Assembly (NCBI GenBank): GCA_021773335.1
Contig: JAJFKG010000007.1
Coordinates: forward strand, 1-50,362
Origin: Gammaproteobacteria bacterium
Lineage (GTDB): Bacteria > Pseudomonadota > Gammaproteobacteria > JAJFKG01
DNA length: 50,362 bases
Reading direction: 5' to 3'
Shown here: one piece after another, positions 38,113-46,544 of the stretch
Layout: each line of letters opens with the position of its first letter
Position numbering within the stretch: the first letter of the stretch is position 1
The notes under the pieces: generated by a model
The model's database searches: none
What the model was told of the DNA's origin: nothing
The model's input: the letters and a program-made list of their open reading frames with translations, nothing else
Made by a program: the position numbers and the translations under genes

Positions 38113-39459
38113 ATGACAAGCATACGTGAGCCGGCCGTCGCCGGGCAATTTTATCCCGCCGATAAGGTGGAATTACAGCAGATGGTCGCTGCTTGTTTGG
38201 CGCAAGTCAAAGCAGTTCAACCCGTACCCAAAGCGATTATCGCACCACATGCTGGGTTTATTTATTCTGGACCTATTGCTGCAACCGCCTATGCGTGTTT
38301 GCGCGCAGTCAGTGACAAAATCAAAAAGGTTGTCCTCTTGGGGCCAGCCCATACCGTGGGCTTTCATGGTTTAGCGGTGAGCTCTGCCGATAAATTTCAC
38401 ACACCGCTGGGTGACGTTGTTATCGATAGAGAATTACAAGCTAAAGCATTAAGCTTTCCGCAAGTGCAAGAGTTCGACGATGCGCATACGCGTGAGCATA
38501 GCCTTGAAGTGCAATTGCCATTTTTGCAAACCTTGCTGGATGATTTTATTGTGTTACCGATAGTGGTCGGTAATGCTATACCCGCTAAAGTTAGTGAAGT
38601 CTTAGAGGCATTATGGGGTGGTGATGAGACTTTGATTGTCATCAGTTCGGACTTGAGTCATTATCACGATTATCAAACGGCACAACGCATGGATAAAGCG
38701 ACTTCGGCAGCCATCCAACAATTGAATTATCAAGCCTTAGGTTTTGAGTCGGCTTGCGGGCGCAATCCGATTAAAGGCTTACTGCATTTGGCACAGAAGA
38801 AAGGCCTACAGGCGCGTATCTTAGATTTGCGCAACTCGGGTGATACCGCAGGACCTAAGGATCGAGTAGTGGGTTATGGTGCTTATCATTTCATGGAAGG
38901 TGGTGTGAATACCAAACGGTATGGCCAACAGTTATTAGCGACTGCACGCAGCGCGATTGATTACTATCTTGAACATAATGCGATGCCCGGTATTGATATG
39001 GCAAACGTGCCTGATGCATTGAAAGTCACCGGTGCGGCCTTTGTTACCTTGGAAAAAGGTGGACAATTACGTGGTTGTATTGGTTCATTACAAGCGGTAC
39101 AACCTTTGATTGTTGATGTGGCGCAAAATGCCTGTAAAGCGGCATTTTCTGATCCACGTTTTCCACCATTAACGGCACAAGAGAAAGATCAAATTGAGCT
39201 ATCGGTTTCGGTATTGTCACCACCGGCACCGATGCAATTTTCATCCGAGGCTGAGTTGATCAATAAACTCCGTCCTGGCATCGATGGTTTGATTTTAAAA
39301 TACGGTTCGCAACGTGGAACCTTTTTACCAATAGTGTGGAACAGTATCCCCGAGCCAAAAGAGTTTTTGCGCCATCTCAAACAAAAGGCAGGCTTGCCAG
39401 CAGATTTTTGGTCTGATTCCATCGAAGTGTTGCGATACACGACAGAGTTGATTAAGTAG
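38113..39459 (+). CDS. AmmeMemoRadiSam proteins B and A fused (Memo-AMMECR1)
   Basis: A 448-residue fusion. Residues about 5-265 are a Memo-like domain related to extradiol dioxygenases: REPAVAGQFYPAD, APHAGFIYSGPIAATAY (near 42-58), VLLGPAHTVGFHG, REHSLEVQLPFLQ (near 127-139) and VISSDLSHYHDY (near 176-187) with putative metal-binding His. Residues about 275-448 are an AMMECR1 domain with the hallmark LRGCIGS (near 318-324) and DPRFPPL. Together with AmrS on the opposite strand this makes a complete AmmeMemoRadiSam set in two genes. The biochemical role is unknown. A clear terminator follows at 39477-39500. Confidence 0.95.
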   Translation: MTSIREPAVAGQFYPADKVELQQMVAACLAQVKAVQPVPKAIIAPHAGFIYSGPIAATAYACLRAVSDKIKKVVLLGPAHTVGFHGLAVSSADKFHTPLGDVVIDRELQAKALSFPQVQEFDDAHTREHSLEVQLPFLQTLLDDFIVLPIVVGNAIPAKVSEVLEALWGGDETLIVISSDLSHYHDYQTAQRMDKATSAAIQQLNYQALGFESACGRNPIKGLLHLAQKKGLQARILDLRNSGDTAGPKDRVVGYGAYHFMEGGVNTKRYGQQLLATARSAIDYYLEHNAMPGIDMANVPDALKVTGAAFVTLEKGGQLRGCIGSLQAVQPLIVDVAQNACKAAFSDPRFPPLTAQEKDQIELSVSVLSPPAPMQFSSEAELINKLRPGIDGLILKYGSQRGTFLPIVWNSIPEPKEFLRHLKQKAGLPADFWSDSIEVLRYTTELIK

Positions 39460-39476
39460 CACTCGTCAGAAAAATT

Positions 39477-39500
39477 AAAGCAGAGTGTTCTGCTTTTGTT
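39477..39500. terminator. bidirectional rho-independent terminator
   Basis: Perfect 8-bp arms aaagcaga (39477-39484) and tctgcttt (39489-39496) with a gtgt loop. On the plus strand ttttgtt follows; on the minus strand the hairpin is followed by aattttt. It sits between two convergent genes and can serve both. Confidence 0.75.
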
Positions 39501-39552
39501 ATGGATTCAGGCTGGCAGATCTGTAGTTGCCAATGCGAGTATGCAGACGCGC

Positions 39553-41274
39553 TTAGAAAGGTGATAATCCTGGCACTTTATCCTCGTCAGTGTCACTACT
39601 GAAACTATCATCGCTCATATCACTTTTGCTTAATGAGGCGCTCGATGACGAGCTTGATGCAGGCGAGGACAATGGCGAAGTTACAGATGTCTTCGTTCCC
39701 CCCAAAAACGGAGCAAGCGGTGCGTCATCGTCATGCCAAAAGCTCACCTTCAAAGTGCCGTCACCGCTAGCGTCCAGGGTTGAATCCACAAAGTCTAATT
39801 TTTGGCTGCTCGACGTTCGCTTCGAGTCCCTTGAGCTAGATATTGCCGCTCTGGTACCTGCCGATTTTCTCGGTGTTTCCCAAGCAAATTCTTTGAAAAT
39901 CACGGTGCCTTTGTTACCTGGTTTTGGCAGTTTGACCGCCATGCCCATAAACATTGCCGTATCGATTAAGTCTTTAATCCGTGCAGGCATGGCGCGTGAC
40001 CCAGGGGTCATTGTGTTATAGCGAGGATCGTTTTCGGCTTGTTCAACAATATCTTTTACGTGAGCATGTCGACGTCTTTGTTGAGTGGAGAGTTGTTTGG
40101 CAGATGGTGTGTGAGGCGTGGTGCTTGATTTGACTTCGACAATCACAAGCTTGGCATGGCGTGGTGAATAAAAAATAGCATCAATGCCGTTACCAGATGC
40201 ATTTTGTAGATGACCTAGGTATTTATAGCCGTAATGTCGCCGAATATGGGCAATAGCCATGTTCTCAGCCGCTTCGCCAATTTTTTTGGCGGCAGCATAA
40301 GGGCGCAAGCTAAAGGCATTCTTGATGACTGCTGCACGGGGTAAGCCGCTACGACGATTGCTACCATCATTCTTGCCCCAGTTCGAAAACTCAATTGTCA
40401 CCGGCACTGCAGTAGTTGCACAAGAATCATAAGTCGGATAGCGTAAGCGTGCAATGTATCCAGTTTTTTCTAGGGCTAAAAGATCGCTAGCAATCAAACC
40501 AGTTGGATAGCCCTCGGCGTAAATCGCAGCTAACTGTTTTTCATCCCAGTTACGGGTATCACCATCGCGCAATAATTTTTTTATTGGTGCGTGAATGTAG
40601 GCATCTGGCTTGCGTTGTGCCGGTTTTAACTGTGCATCATTGGCTTTGATTTCAATGGCGATGAGACAAGGGTAAGCATCAGCTCTTATTGGTACGCCTA
40701 CACCTGGATTGATAATTTTGTAAAGTTTAGCCAACTCGACCGCATTTTTAACGTAGTAGAGGGCATCGACGCTGTCTCTACTGGTGAAGATTGGCTTTAA
40801 GCCAGTGTTTTTCAAAATATACTTTGCGCAATGCTGTTCGGCCGCATCACCAATGCTATCTGCTGTGCTGAATATGAATTCGCCGGGTTTACCGGGTACG
40901 CGAGTAATGTAGCGATTGTTTGTTATAAACGTGTCAATTTTATTATTGGCAGTGCGTATCAGAGGAGAAGCTGAAAAGTGTGGGGCGACGGAACTTAAGA
41001 TTGACCCATGGCTGCCGCCAATCGGTGTGTGGGGTGTTGATGCCACGGGGCGGGGGGTAGCCCTTCTTTGCCTTTTAGGCGTGCCAAGTCCAGGCCGAAG
41101 TTTGTCGGTGGCTTGTTGTTGTATGCGAAGGGAACGGCGGTTTTCTTTATTTTCATCACTGGTGGATTTATCGTCGCGCCCGCGTTTGTGGCGACGTGGT
41201 TCTCCGCTGCGCCCACGCTTTGAAGTAGTCTCAGCGGCACTTGAAGAGCTTGTGTCAAATGGGTTCGAAAACAT
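39553..41274 (-). CDS. putative secreted dual PD-(D/E)XK nuclease-like protein
   Basis: Unrecognised 573-residue protein with a striking build. Residues 1-105 are Ser/Arg-rich and disordered, with basic NLS-like clusters near 19-33 (KRGR, RRHKRGR) and 67-71 (KRQRR). Two alignable modules follow. Module 1: IGDAAEQHCAKYIL (141-154), SVDALYY (168-174) and IAIEIKA (205-211). Module 2: IGEAAENMAIAHIR (332-345), GIDAIFY (363-369) and VIVEVKSS (377-384). Each therefore shows E (146/337), D (170/365) and ExK (208-210/380-382), the core of PD-(D/E)XK nucleases. The tail (525-573) is Ser-rich then acidic (DDSFSSDTDED) and ends GLSPF. The start lies behind a weak caggt. A promoter with dyad precedes it. 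Fold and activity are inference. Confidence 0.7.
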   Translation of the reverse strand: MFSNPFDTSSSSAAETTSKRGRSGEPRRHKRGRDDKSTSDENKENRRSLRIQQQATDKLRPGLGTPKRQRRATPRPVASTPHTPIGGSHGSILSSVAPHFSASPLIRTANNKIDTFITNNRYITRVPGKPGEFIFSTADSIGDAAEQHCAKYILKNTGLKPIFTSRDSVDALYYVKNAVELAKLYKIINPGVGVPIRADAYPCLIAIEIKANDAQLKPAQRKPDAYIHAPIKKLLRDGDTRNWDEKQLAAIYAEGYPTGLIASDLLALEKTGYIARLRYPTYDSCATTAVPVTIEFSNWGKNDGSNRRSGLPRAAVIKNAFSLRPYAAAKKIGEAAENMAIAHIRRHYGYKYLGHLQNASGNGIDAIFYSPRHAKLVIVEVKSSTTPHTPSAKQLSTQQRRRHAHVKDIVEQAENDPRYNTMTPGSRAMPARIKDLIDTAMFMGMAVKLPKPGNKGTVIFKEFAWETPRKSAGTRAAISSSRDSKRTSSSQKLDFVDSTLDASGDGTLKVSFWHDDDAPLAPFLGGTKTSVTSPLSSPASSSSSSASLSKSDMSDDSFSSDTDEDKVPGLSPF

Positions 41275-41408
41275 TTACCTGATCGCAACTCAACCCCAAG
41301 GCATGCGATCCGGCATTTCCTGGTTAAAAATTCGTGATATAAAGAAGGCTTCCGATTTCTTCTCGTGAAATCGTCCGTGTGATCAAATTCATGGCTTGCA
41401 AGACTGAA

Positions 41409-41432
41409 TTGTCCAACTTCCTGATTGGACAA
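41409..41432. promoter_or_regulatory. perfect dyad at the expected transcription start (operator or 5' hairpin)
   Basis: ttgtccaa (41409-41416) and ttggacaa (41425-41432) are exact reverse complements with an 8-base centre. The dyad starts about six bases past the -10 box of the minus-strand promoter, so it would cover positions about +1 to +24. There it could bind a repressor or form a stem at the mRNA 5' end. Confidence 0.5.
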
Positions 41433-41437
41433 AAAGA

Positions 41438-41466
41438 ATCATATCAAAAAAGGCATATTCGCTCAA
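41438..41466 (-). promoter_or_regulatory. putative sigma-70 promoter of the nuclease-like gene
   Basis: On the minus strand TTGAGC (41466-41461), exactly 17 bases, and TATGAT (41443-41438). The nearest gene in this direction starts at 41274. Confidence 0.5.
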
Positions 41467-41696
41467 GGAAAATTTGCAAATTAATTAAACATTTGATTTT
41501 CTAACTTATTGAAAAATAATATTTTTATGTTTTTAGTTGGGCATTTTTAACTCGTTGACTTTGTAGGAGTAGTGATCAGATGTTTCCTATGTTGTGTTGT
41601 TAGGACGTTGATATTGTTGTGTTTTTCGGGTTAATTGCTGGGCTTAGTTAGTAATTCATTGTACAATTGCGCAAATTTGGGATGAAGGAGTTAAGG

Positions 41697-44114
41697 ATGA
41701 GTCCACTATGGTTGGTTTTACTAATAGCGCTAATCTGGGGTTTAGCCTATAAGCGTGCATCACTCCCTGTGTGGACTGTCGCAGTGATTGCCTATCTCTT
41801 TTTCTATATGCAGTTTGTGCCGCTCATCACCCATGTTTTTGTGATTACTGCCAGTATTTTTGTGCTAGTCATACTGGGCTTAAATATCCCCGTCTTACGC
41901 CGTAATCTTATCAGCCGTTATATTCTCAAGCTTTATCGCAGAGTCATGCCAAAGATGTCAGCTACTGAACAACAAGCCTTAGCCGCTGGGCAAGTGAGTT
42001 GGGAAGGGGAATTGTTTGCCGGTATGCCGAATTGGAAAAAGCTGGCTGATATTCCCGCACCACAATTATCCCGTGAAGAACAAGCTTTTCTCGATGGCCC
42101 AGTCGAAGAAGTGTGTGCCATGGTTGATGATTGGGATGTTACCCACAAGCATGCCGATCTGTCACCGCAAGTGTGGCAATACCTCAAAAACCAAGGTTTT
42201 TTTGCGCTGATCATTCCAAAGAAATTCGGTGGTAAAGCATTTTCTGCCTACGCGCATTCACAAATTTTGATTAAGCTTGCTAGTCGTAGCGTGACGTTAT
42301 CGTCAACCGTCGCGGTGCCGAATTCTTTGGGTCCAGCCGAATTATTGCTACATTACGGTACGCAAGCACAAAAAGATCATTATTTGCCGCGTTTGGCGAA
42401 CGGCGAAGACGTGCCGTGTTTCGCTTTGACTGGTCCGCAAGCGGGTTCAGATGCAAGTGCTATTCCGGATATTGGTGTTGTTTGTCATGGTGAGCACGAT
42501 GGCGAGCGCGTACTCGGTATCAAACTCAATTTCAATAAGCGTTATATTACCCTTGCACCAGTGGCCACGGTGATAGGCTTAGCGTTTAAAATGCAAGATC
42601 CCGATGGCTTGCTGGGTAACAAAAAAGATATCGGTATTACTTGTGCCTTATTACCACGTTCAACGCCAGGTATTACGATCGGTCGTCGCCATATGCCATT
42701 GAATATCGTTTTTCAGAATGGCCCTATCCAAGGCAAGGATGTGTTTATTCCCTTGGATTACATTATCGGTGGCAAAGATATGGCGGGCCAAGGTTGGCGT
42801 ATGTTGGTTGAATGCTTGTCTGCTGGGCGTGCGATTTCATTGCCAGCGACGGCAACCGCAGGGGGCAAGGTCGCCGCCTTTAGTGCGGGTGCCTATGCGC
42901 GCGTGCGTGAGCAATTCAATAGTCCAATCGGACGTTTTGAAGGCATTATGGAAGCCTTAGCACGCATCGGTGGGCACGCTTATATGACGAATGCGGCACG
43001 GCGTTTGACTTTATCGATCGTGGATCAAGGCGTACAACCCTCGGTGTTATCTGCGATTTTGAAATACCACTCAACCCAATGGGCACGCTTGATGGCGAAT
43101 GATGCCATGGATATACATGCGGGTAAGGGTATTTGTTTAGGACCCAATAATTATCTTGGACGTGGTTATCAAAGTGTGCCCATTGCAATTACCGTTGAGG
43201 GTGCGAATATATTAACGCGCAGCTTGATTATCTTTGGACAAGGCTCGATTCGTTGTCATCCTCATATTTTGCCGGCCCTACAAGCGGCGCACGGCAGTGA
43301 CGTAAAAGCATTTGATAACGCTATTTTTGGTCATATTGGTTTTAGCATTAGTAATTTTGCCCGCTCTTTATGGTTGAGCTTAACGGCAGGGCGTTTAGTG
43401 CCTTTTGCTAAAAGTCCCACTCAACGTTATTATCAACAGTTGACGCGTTACAGTGCCAATTTTGCTTTGCTTGCGGATATGTGTATGTTGGTGTTAGGCG
43501 CTAGTTTAAAATGGCGTGAACGTATGTCAGCGCGCTTGGGTGATGTCTTAAGCCATCTTTATATTGCATCAGCGGTATTAAAGCATTTTGAAGATCAGGG
43601 TAGCCCTGCAGATGATCAAGCCTTAGTTGATTGGTCGTGCCAATATCTCAATCATGCGATCGAACAGGCGATGGCGGGGATTTTACGTAATTTGCCGCAG
43701 CGTTTTGCCGCTACTGTGTTACGCTGTTGTATCTTTCCTTATGGTGCCCGTGCCCGTGCAGCCAATGACCGTACTGAAAAACGTATCGCGGGATTACTGA
43801 CACAAATGAGTGCAGCACGCCAACGCCTTACTCAAGGGATCTATACCACTTATCAAGATAATAATGCCTTAGCTAAGTTAGATGAGCTTTTCAAAAAAAT
43901 TACCGCTTACGAAGGTTTAACGCGTACTGTCAAAGCGGCTGTGCGTCATGGTGAAATCAGTGGTGATACGTGGTTGGAAAAAGTCGCAAATGCCGTTAAA
44001 GAAAATATTCTTAACCAACAAGAAGCCGATATTCTGCGTGATATCGAGCGCATGCGTGATGGTGTGATTGCGGTTGATGATTTTGATTCAGCGGAGTTAA
44101 CGTCTTCAGGCTAA
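41697..44114 (+). CDS. fadE: acyl-CoA dehydrogenase, FadE type
   Basis: First oxidation step of fatty acid beta-oxidation, passing electrons to ETF. ATG 41697 with aaggag (41685-41690) gives 805 residues (E. coli FadE 814); upstream in-frame starts at 41667 and 41682 lack such a site. The N terminus has two or three hydrophobic spans (about 1-60) typical of the FadE group, then the acyl-CoA dehydrogenase core: FALTGPQAGSDASAIPD (near 243-259), GGKDMAGQGWRMLVECLSAGR (near 360-380) and GKGICLGPNNYLGRGYQSVPI, and the C-terminal DUF1974 domain with RLTQGIY. Divergent from the nuclease-like gene and convergent with minE, with a REP mosaic between. Confidence 0.95.
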   Translation: MSPLWLVLLIALIWGLAYKRASLPVWTVAVIAYLFFYMQFVPLITHVFVITASIFVLVILGLNIPVLRRNLISRYILKLYRRVMPKMSATEQQALAAGQVSWEGELFAGMPNWKKLADIPAPQLSREEQAFLDGPVEEVCAMVDDWDVTHKHADLSPQVWQYLKNQGFFALIIPKKFGGKAFSAYAHSQILIKLASRSVTLSSTVAVPNSLGPAELLLHYGTQAQKDHYLPRLANGEDVPCFALTGPQAGSDASAIPDIGVVCHGEHDGERVLGIKLNFNKRYITLAPVATVIGLAFKMQDPDGLLGNKKDIGITCALLPRSTPGITIGRRHMPLNIVFQNGPIQGKDVFIPLDYIIGGKDMAGQGWRMLVECLSAGRAISLPATATAGGKVAAFSAGAYARVREQFNSPIGRFEGIMEALARIGGHAYMTNAARRLTLSIVDQGVQPSVLSAILKYHSTQWARLMANDAMDIHAGKGICLGPNNYLGRGYQSVPIAITVEGANILTRSLIIFGQGSIRCHPHILPALQAAHGSDVKAFDNAIFGHIGFSISNFARSLWLSLTAGRLVPFAKSPTQRYYQQLTRYSANFALLADMCMLVLGASLKWRERMSARLGDVLSHLYIASAVLKHFEDQGSPADDQALVDWSCQYLNHAIEQAMAGILRNLPQRFAATVLRCCIFPYGARARAANDRTEKRIAGLLTQMSAARQRLTQGIYTTYQDNNALAKLDELFKKITAYEGLTRTVKAAVRHGEISGDTWLEKVANAVKENILNQQEADILRDIERMRDGVIAVDDFDSAELTSSG

Positions 44115-44278
44115 ACCAGATATAGGGGCTGGTGTAGCCTACTGTCTCTGCGTCAAGCCCATTTTCCCGGATGACGTTGCTGCGCAACTTATCCGGGCTG
44201 CGCCTAGGCTTGAGGCAGAGACAGTAGAGCCGTAGCCCGGATAAGCGCGGGACGCGCGTCATCCGGGGAGGGTGTCTC

Positions 44279-44311
44279 GCGCTGGCCCCGCGCTGGCCCC
44301 GCGCTGGTCCC
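44279..44311. repeat. 11-bp tandem repeat, three copies
   Basis: The unit gcgctggcccc occurs at 44279-44289 and 44290-44300, then as gcgctggtccc at 44301-44311. It lies inside the REP mosaic, is GC-rich unlike the surroundings and is outside any supported gene. Confidence 0.8.
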
Positions 44312-44330
44312 GTCCCTGTGGGACGGGACC
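44306..44330. repeat. perfect GC-rich hairpin
   Basis: Arms ggtcccgtccc (44306-44316) and gggacgggacc (44320-44330) pair over 11 bp with a 3-base loop. The following bases are ttaaattt, not a clean T-run, so it is only a possible terminator for fadE. Confidence 0.6.
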
Positions 44331-44340
44331 TTAAATTTAC

Positions 44341-44355
44341 GGACGCTATGCGTCC
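44341..44355. repeat. short perfect hairpin in the mosaic
   Basis: ggacgc (44341-44346) and gcgtcc (44350-44355) pair around tat. Together with the 11-bp hairpin just before it, it makes two consecutive stems in the spacer between the B and A units. Confidence 0.55.
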
Positions 44356-44456
44356 GTTCATTTGATGCGCACCTACGGTGCTTATCAAGGCTACATCTGG
44401 GCTTGGCGCAGAGACAGTAGTCTACGGCTTATCAAGGCTACATTTATTGGTTTTTT

Positions 44457-44747
44457 CTAAGCTACTGCGTTTTCGACTTGACGTTTACGCGCTTGTTCGC
44501 AATCGGGCAGAGTAATATTAAGTTCAAGTACCGAGAATTCATCGCGTTGTTCCAACGCAACTTTAACTTGTTCTTCATCGATGTCGACGTACTTTGCGAT
44601 CACGCCGACAAGTTCTTCTTGCAGTTTTGGCAAAAAATCGGGACCGTTCCTGGTCGCGCGTTCATGTGAGACAATGATTTGTAGACGCTCTTTAGCAAGT
44701 GAGGCCGAGTTGCGGCGGTGAGGGCGAAAATAATCAAATATACTCAT
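44457..44747 (-). CDS. minE: cell division topological specificity factor MinE
   Basis: Stimulates MinD ATPase and drives Min oscillation so that the septum forms at midcell. The 96-residue protein has the N-terminal membrane-binding start MSIFDYFRP, the MinD-contact helix/strand [12 protein letters not shown] (near 19-30) and the C-terminal topological domain with [22 protein letters not shown]. Its ATG overlaps the minD stop by four bases (atga). Last gene of minC-minD-minE. Confidence 0.96.
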   Translation of the reverse strand: MSIFDYFRPHRRNSASLAKERLQIIVSHERATRNGPDFLPKLQEELVGVIAKYVDIDEEQVKVALEQRDEFSVLELNITLPDCEQARKRQVENAVA

Positions 44748-45571
44748 ACCGTTTCTTCCTCCTTCGTCTTAAAGATGCGGCTTAATATGCCTTTCTTTTG
44801 TGCGTTGATGAAACGATGAGGACGTTCTTCGCCAAGAAAACGACCGACGACATCGCTATAGGCTTGGCCTGCCTCACTGAGTTTGTCAAGGATGACGGGT
44901 ACGCCCGCATTTGATGCTTGCAATACCGCTTTTGATTCTGGAATGACACCGATCAGTGGGATAGCTAAGATGTCGGTGACATCTTGTATATTCAACATAT
45001 CACCGCGTTCCGCGCGCATGGGAGAATAGCGCGTTAATAATAGATGTTCTTTGACATGCTCTTGTCCATTTTCAGAACGGCGAGATTTACTTGCTAGGAT
45101 ACCCAAAATACGGTCTGAATCGCGCACCGAAGATACTTCAGGATTGGTGACGATAATGGCTTCATCGGCAAAGTACAGAGCCAATTGCGCGCCTTTTTCA
45201 ATACCCGCTGGTGAATCACAAATAATATAATCAAATTCTTTGCTCAATTCATTCAATACGCGTTCGACACCTTCTTTGGTTAAAGCGTCCTTGTCACGTG
45301 TTTGCGAAGCGGGCAATATGTAGAGGTTACTAACGCGTTTATCTTTGATTAATGATTGAGTTAAGTTGGATTCTTCATTAACAACATTAACAAAATCGTA
45401 AACGACTCGACGTTCGCAACCCATCACCAGATCAAGGTTACGTAAACCGACATCAAAGTCGATGACGACAGTCTTGTAACCCCGTAAGGCCAAACCGGTG
45501 CCGAAGGCCGCGCTGGTGGTTGTTTTACCAACCCCGCCCTTACCAGAAGTGACTACGATAATCTTTGCCAA
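44744..45571 (-). CDS. minD: septum site-determining ATPase MinD
   Basis: Membrane-bound ATPase that recruits MinC and oscillates with MinE. 275 residues (E. coli 270). The deviant Walker A is [10 protein letters not shown] with K11 and K16; the switch region is [17 protein letters not shown] (35-51) and the base-binding and Walker B part [11 protein letters not shown] lies near 116-126. The C-terminal amphipathic membrane-targeting helix [13 protein letters not shown] is present. Translation starts at TTG 45571, behind aagga about eight bases upstream. Confidence 0.97.
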   Translation of the reverse strand: MAKIIVVTSGKGGVGKTTTSAAFGTGLALRGYKTVVIDFDVGLRNLDLVMGCERRVVYDFVNVVNEESNLTQSLIKDKRVSNLYILPASQTRDKDALTKEGVERVLNELSKEFDYIICDSPAGIEKGAQLALYFADEAIIVTNPEVSSVRDSDRILGILASKSRRSENGQEHVKEHLLLTRYSPMRAERGDMLNIQDVTDILAIPLIGVIPESKAVLQASNAGVPVILDKLSEAGQAYSDVVGRFLGEERPHRFINAQKKGILSRIFKTKEEETV

Positions 45572-45671
45572 GGTTATATTCCTTCTATATTTATGCCCAA
45601 AACCAAGAGCGGCTTTTTTATCAAATCATACCGCAGAACACAACTGTTAATGTGTTTGCTGCGATGTTTGT

Positions 45672-46415
45672 TTATTCAAATCCTGCGATCTCAAGTTGAT
45701 CGTCTTTGAGTAATATTTGCACATTGTGTTGTGGCATTTTATCTTCTTTTTCGTCACGCAAGCGATAACGACCAGCAATTGAGATCATATCAGCGTCTAA
45801 TATTTTACAAAAAATCCGCGCATTGTCATCACCATTAACGCCGGCGAGTGCGCGCCCACGCAGTGTGCCGTACACATGGATATTGCCATCTGCCAGTAGC
45901 TCAGCACCATGACTCACCGTTGAAACGATGATTAGGTCTCCGCCACGCGCGTAAATCTGTTGGCCAGAACGCACGGGTTTGGTGACTAGCTTCGCAGATG
46001 AAGTCGCTTTAACGACGGGCGCAGCTTTTTTCTCAGGTTGCGTTTTATTTTTTTCCACGCGAAAATCTTCAGCCTTGCTGGCGGGGAAGACCGCGAGCCC
46101 GGCGGCTTTGGCTTGATCGTGTAATTTATTTTGTCCGCCTCTCACGCCCACAGGGACAAGGGTATTGAAACGCAATTCGCGGTTCAGCTCGATAAAATCG
46201 ATGTCGTTAATCTGTTTATCAATTGCACTAAGATCGACCACAACAGGTGCGTGTGCGAAAAATTTAGGTGATTGTGCAATAATTTCACGCAACTGTTTGG
46301 CGAATGCATCCATGTCGCTACGCAGTAATTGAATGACGGTCAGTGTAAATAAGCTGCCTTTTAGATGGAACGCAGCACTTTGTTTTTCTGTTGGTTCTGC
46401 GAGAGTATCTACCAT
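45672..46415 (-). CDS. minC: septum site-determining protein MinC
   Basis: FtsZ-polymerisation inhibitor recruited to the membrane by MinD. 247 residues with N-terminal FtsZ-binding domain (about 1-105), a Lys/Ala/Pro-rich linker (NKTQPEKKAAPVVKATSSAK) and the C-terminal beta-helix domain, recognisable by VRSGQQIYARGGDLIIVSTV and LADGNIHVYGTLRGRALAGV (near 186-205). There are 100 bases between its stop and the minD start, longer than in most min operons. It is divergent from fadD. Confidence 0.95.
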   Translation of the reverse strand: MVDTLAEPTEKQSAAFHLKGSLFTLTVIQLLRSDMDAFAKQLREIIAQSPKFFAHAPVVVDLSAIDKQINDIDFIELNRELRFNTLVPVGVRGGQNKLHDQAKAAGLAVFPASKAEDFRVEKNKTQPEKKAAPVVKATSSAKLVTKPVRSGQQIYARGGDLIIVSTVSHGAELLADGNIHVYGTLRGRALAGVNGDDNARIFCKILDADMISIAGRYRLRDEKEDKMPQHNVQILLKDDQLEIAGFE

Positions 46416-46544
46416 AGTGGTTCTTTTCCTTGAAAATTGCAGACACGAAGGCCCAATAAAGTCGGCTATTTTGCCGCATGCTGTCGAAAATGGGAAGCAG
46501 ATTTTTTAACCGTGAGATTGGTGTTTCACGCGCGCCTTGAAAGT

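Larger units (their letters stand above)
41275..41696. other. 422-base divergent control region, AT-rich
   Basis: No gene can be supported between the nuclease-like gene and fadE. Bases 41440-41560 are markedly A/T-rich with several T-runs. It holds a well-formed minus-strand promoter (41438-41466) and a dyad (41409-41432), leaving an apparent untranslated leader of about 155 bases before ATG 41274. Toward fadE only short frames are present (for example seven codons from 41580). Confidence 0.5.
44134..44441. repeat. mosaic of REP families A and B bounded by inverted companion motifs
   Basis: This intergenic block lies between the convergent fadE and minE. Its ends are a near-perfect inverted repeat: gtagcctactgtctctgcgt... 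(44134-44161) against ...cgcagagacagtagtctac (44398-44425), matching at 26 of 28 positions. Inside are family B units at 44166-44197 (minus orientation) and 44232-44267 (GTAG head 44232-44235), an inverted companion motif copy (44207-44227), a GC-rich tandem repeat and two hairpins (listed separately), and a family A unit at 44361-44394. A partial A unit ends at 44441. The two B units are nearly identical to those at 50262-50355, with one difference in the plus-oriented unit. Confidence 0.85.

Noticed and set aside
39590..40021. 143-codon plus-strand frame opposite the nuclease-like gene
   Set aside because: Antisense shadow of the Ser-rich tail; no ribosome site and biased composition.
40916..41432. 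plus-strand 150-codon frame (40916-41368) and minus-strand 145-codon frame (40995-41432)
   Set aside because: Both overlap the N-terminal part of the dual-nuclease gene out of frame; the low-complexity Ser/Arg codons leave other frames open by chance.
44011..44388. 125-codon minus-strand frame between fadE and minE
   Set aside because: It overlaps the 3' end of fadE and consists mainly of REP mosaic; Arg/Pro-rich translation is typical of GC-rich repeats read as protein.
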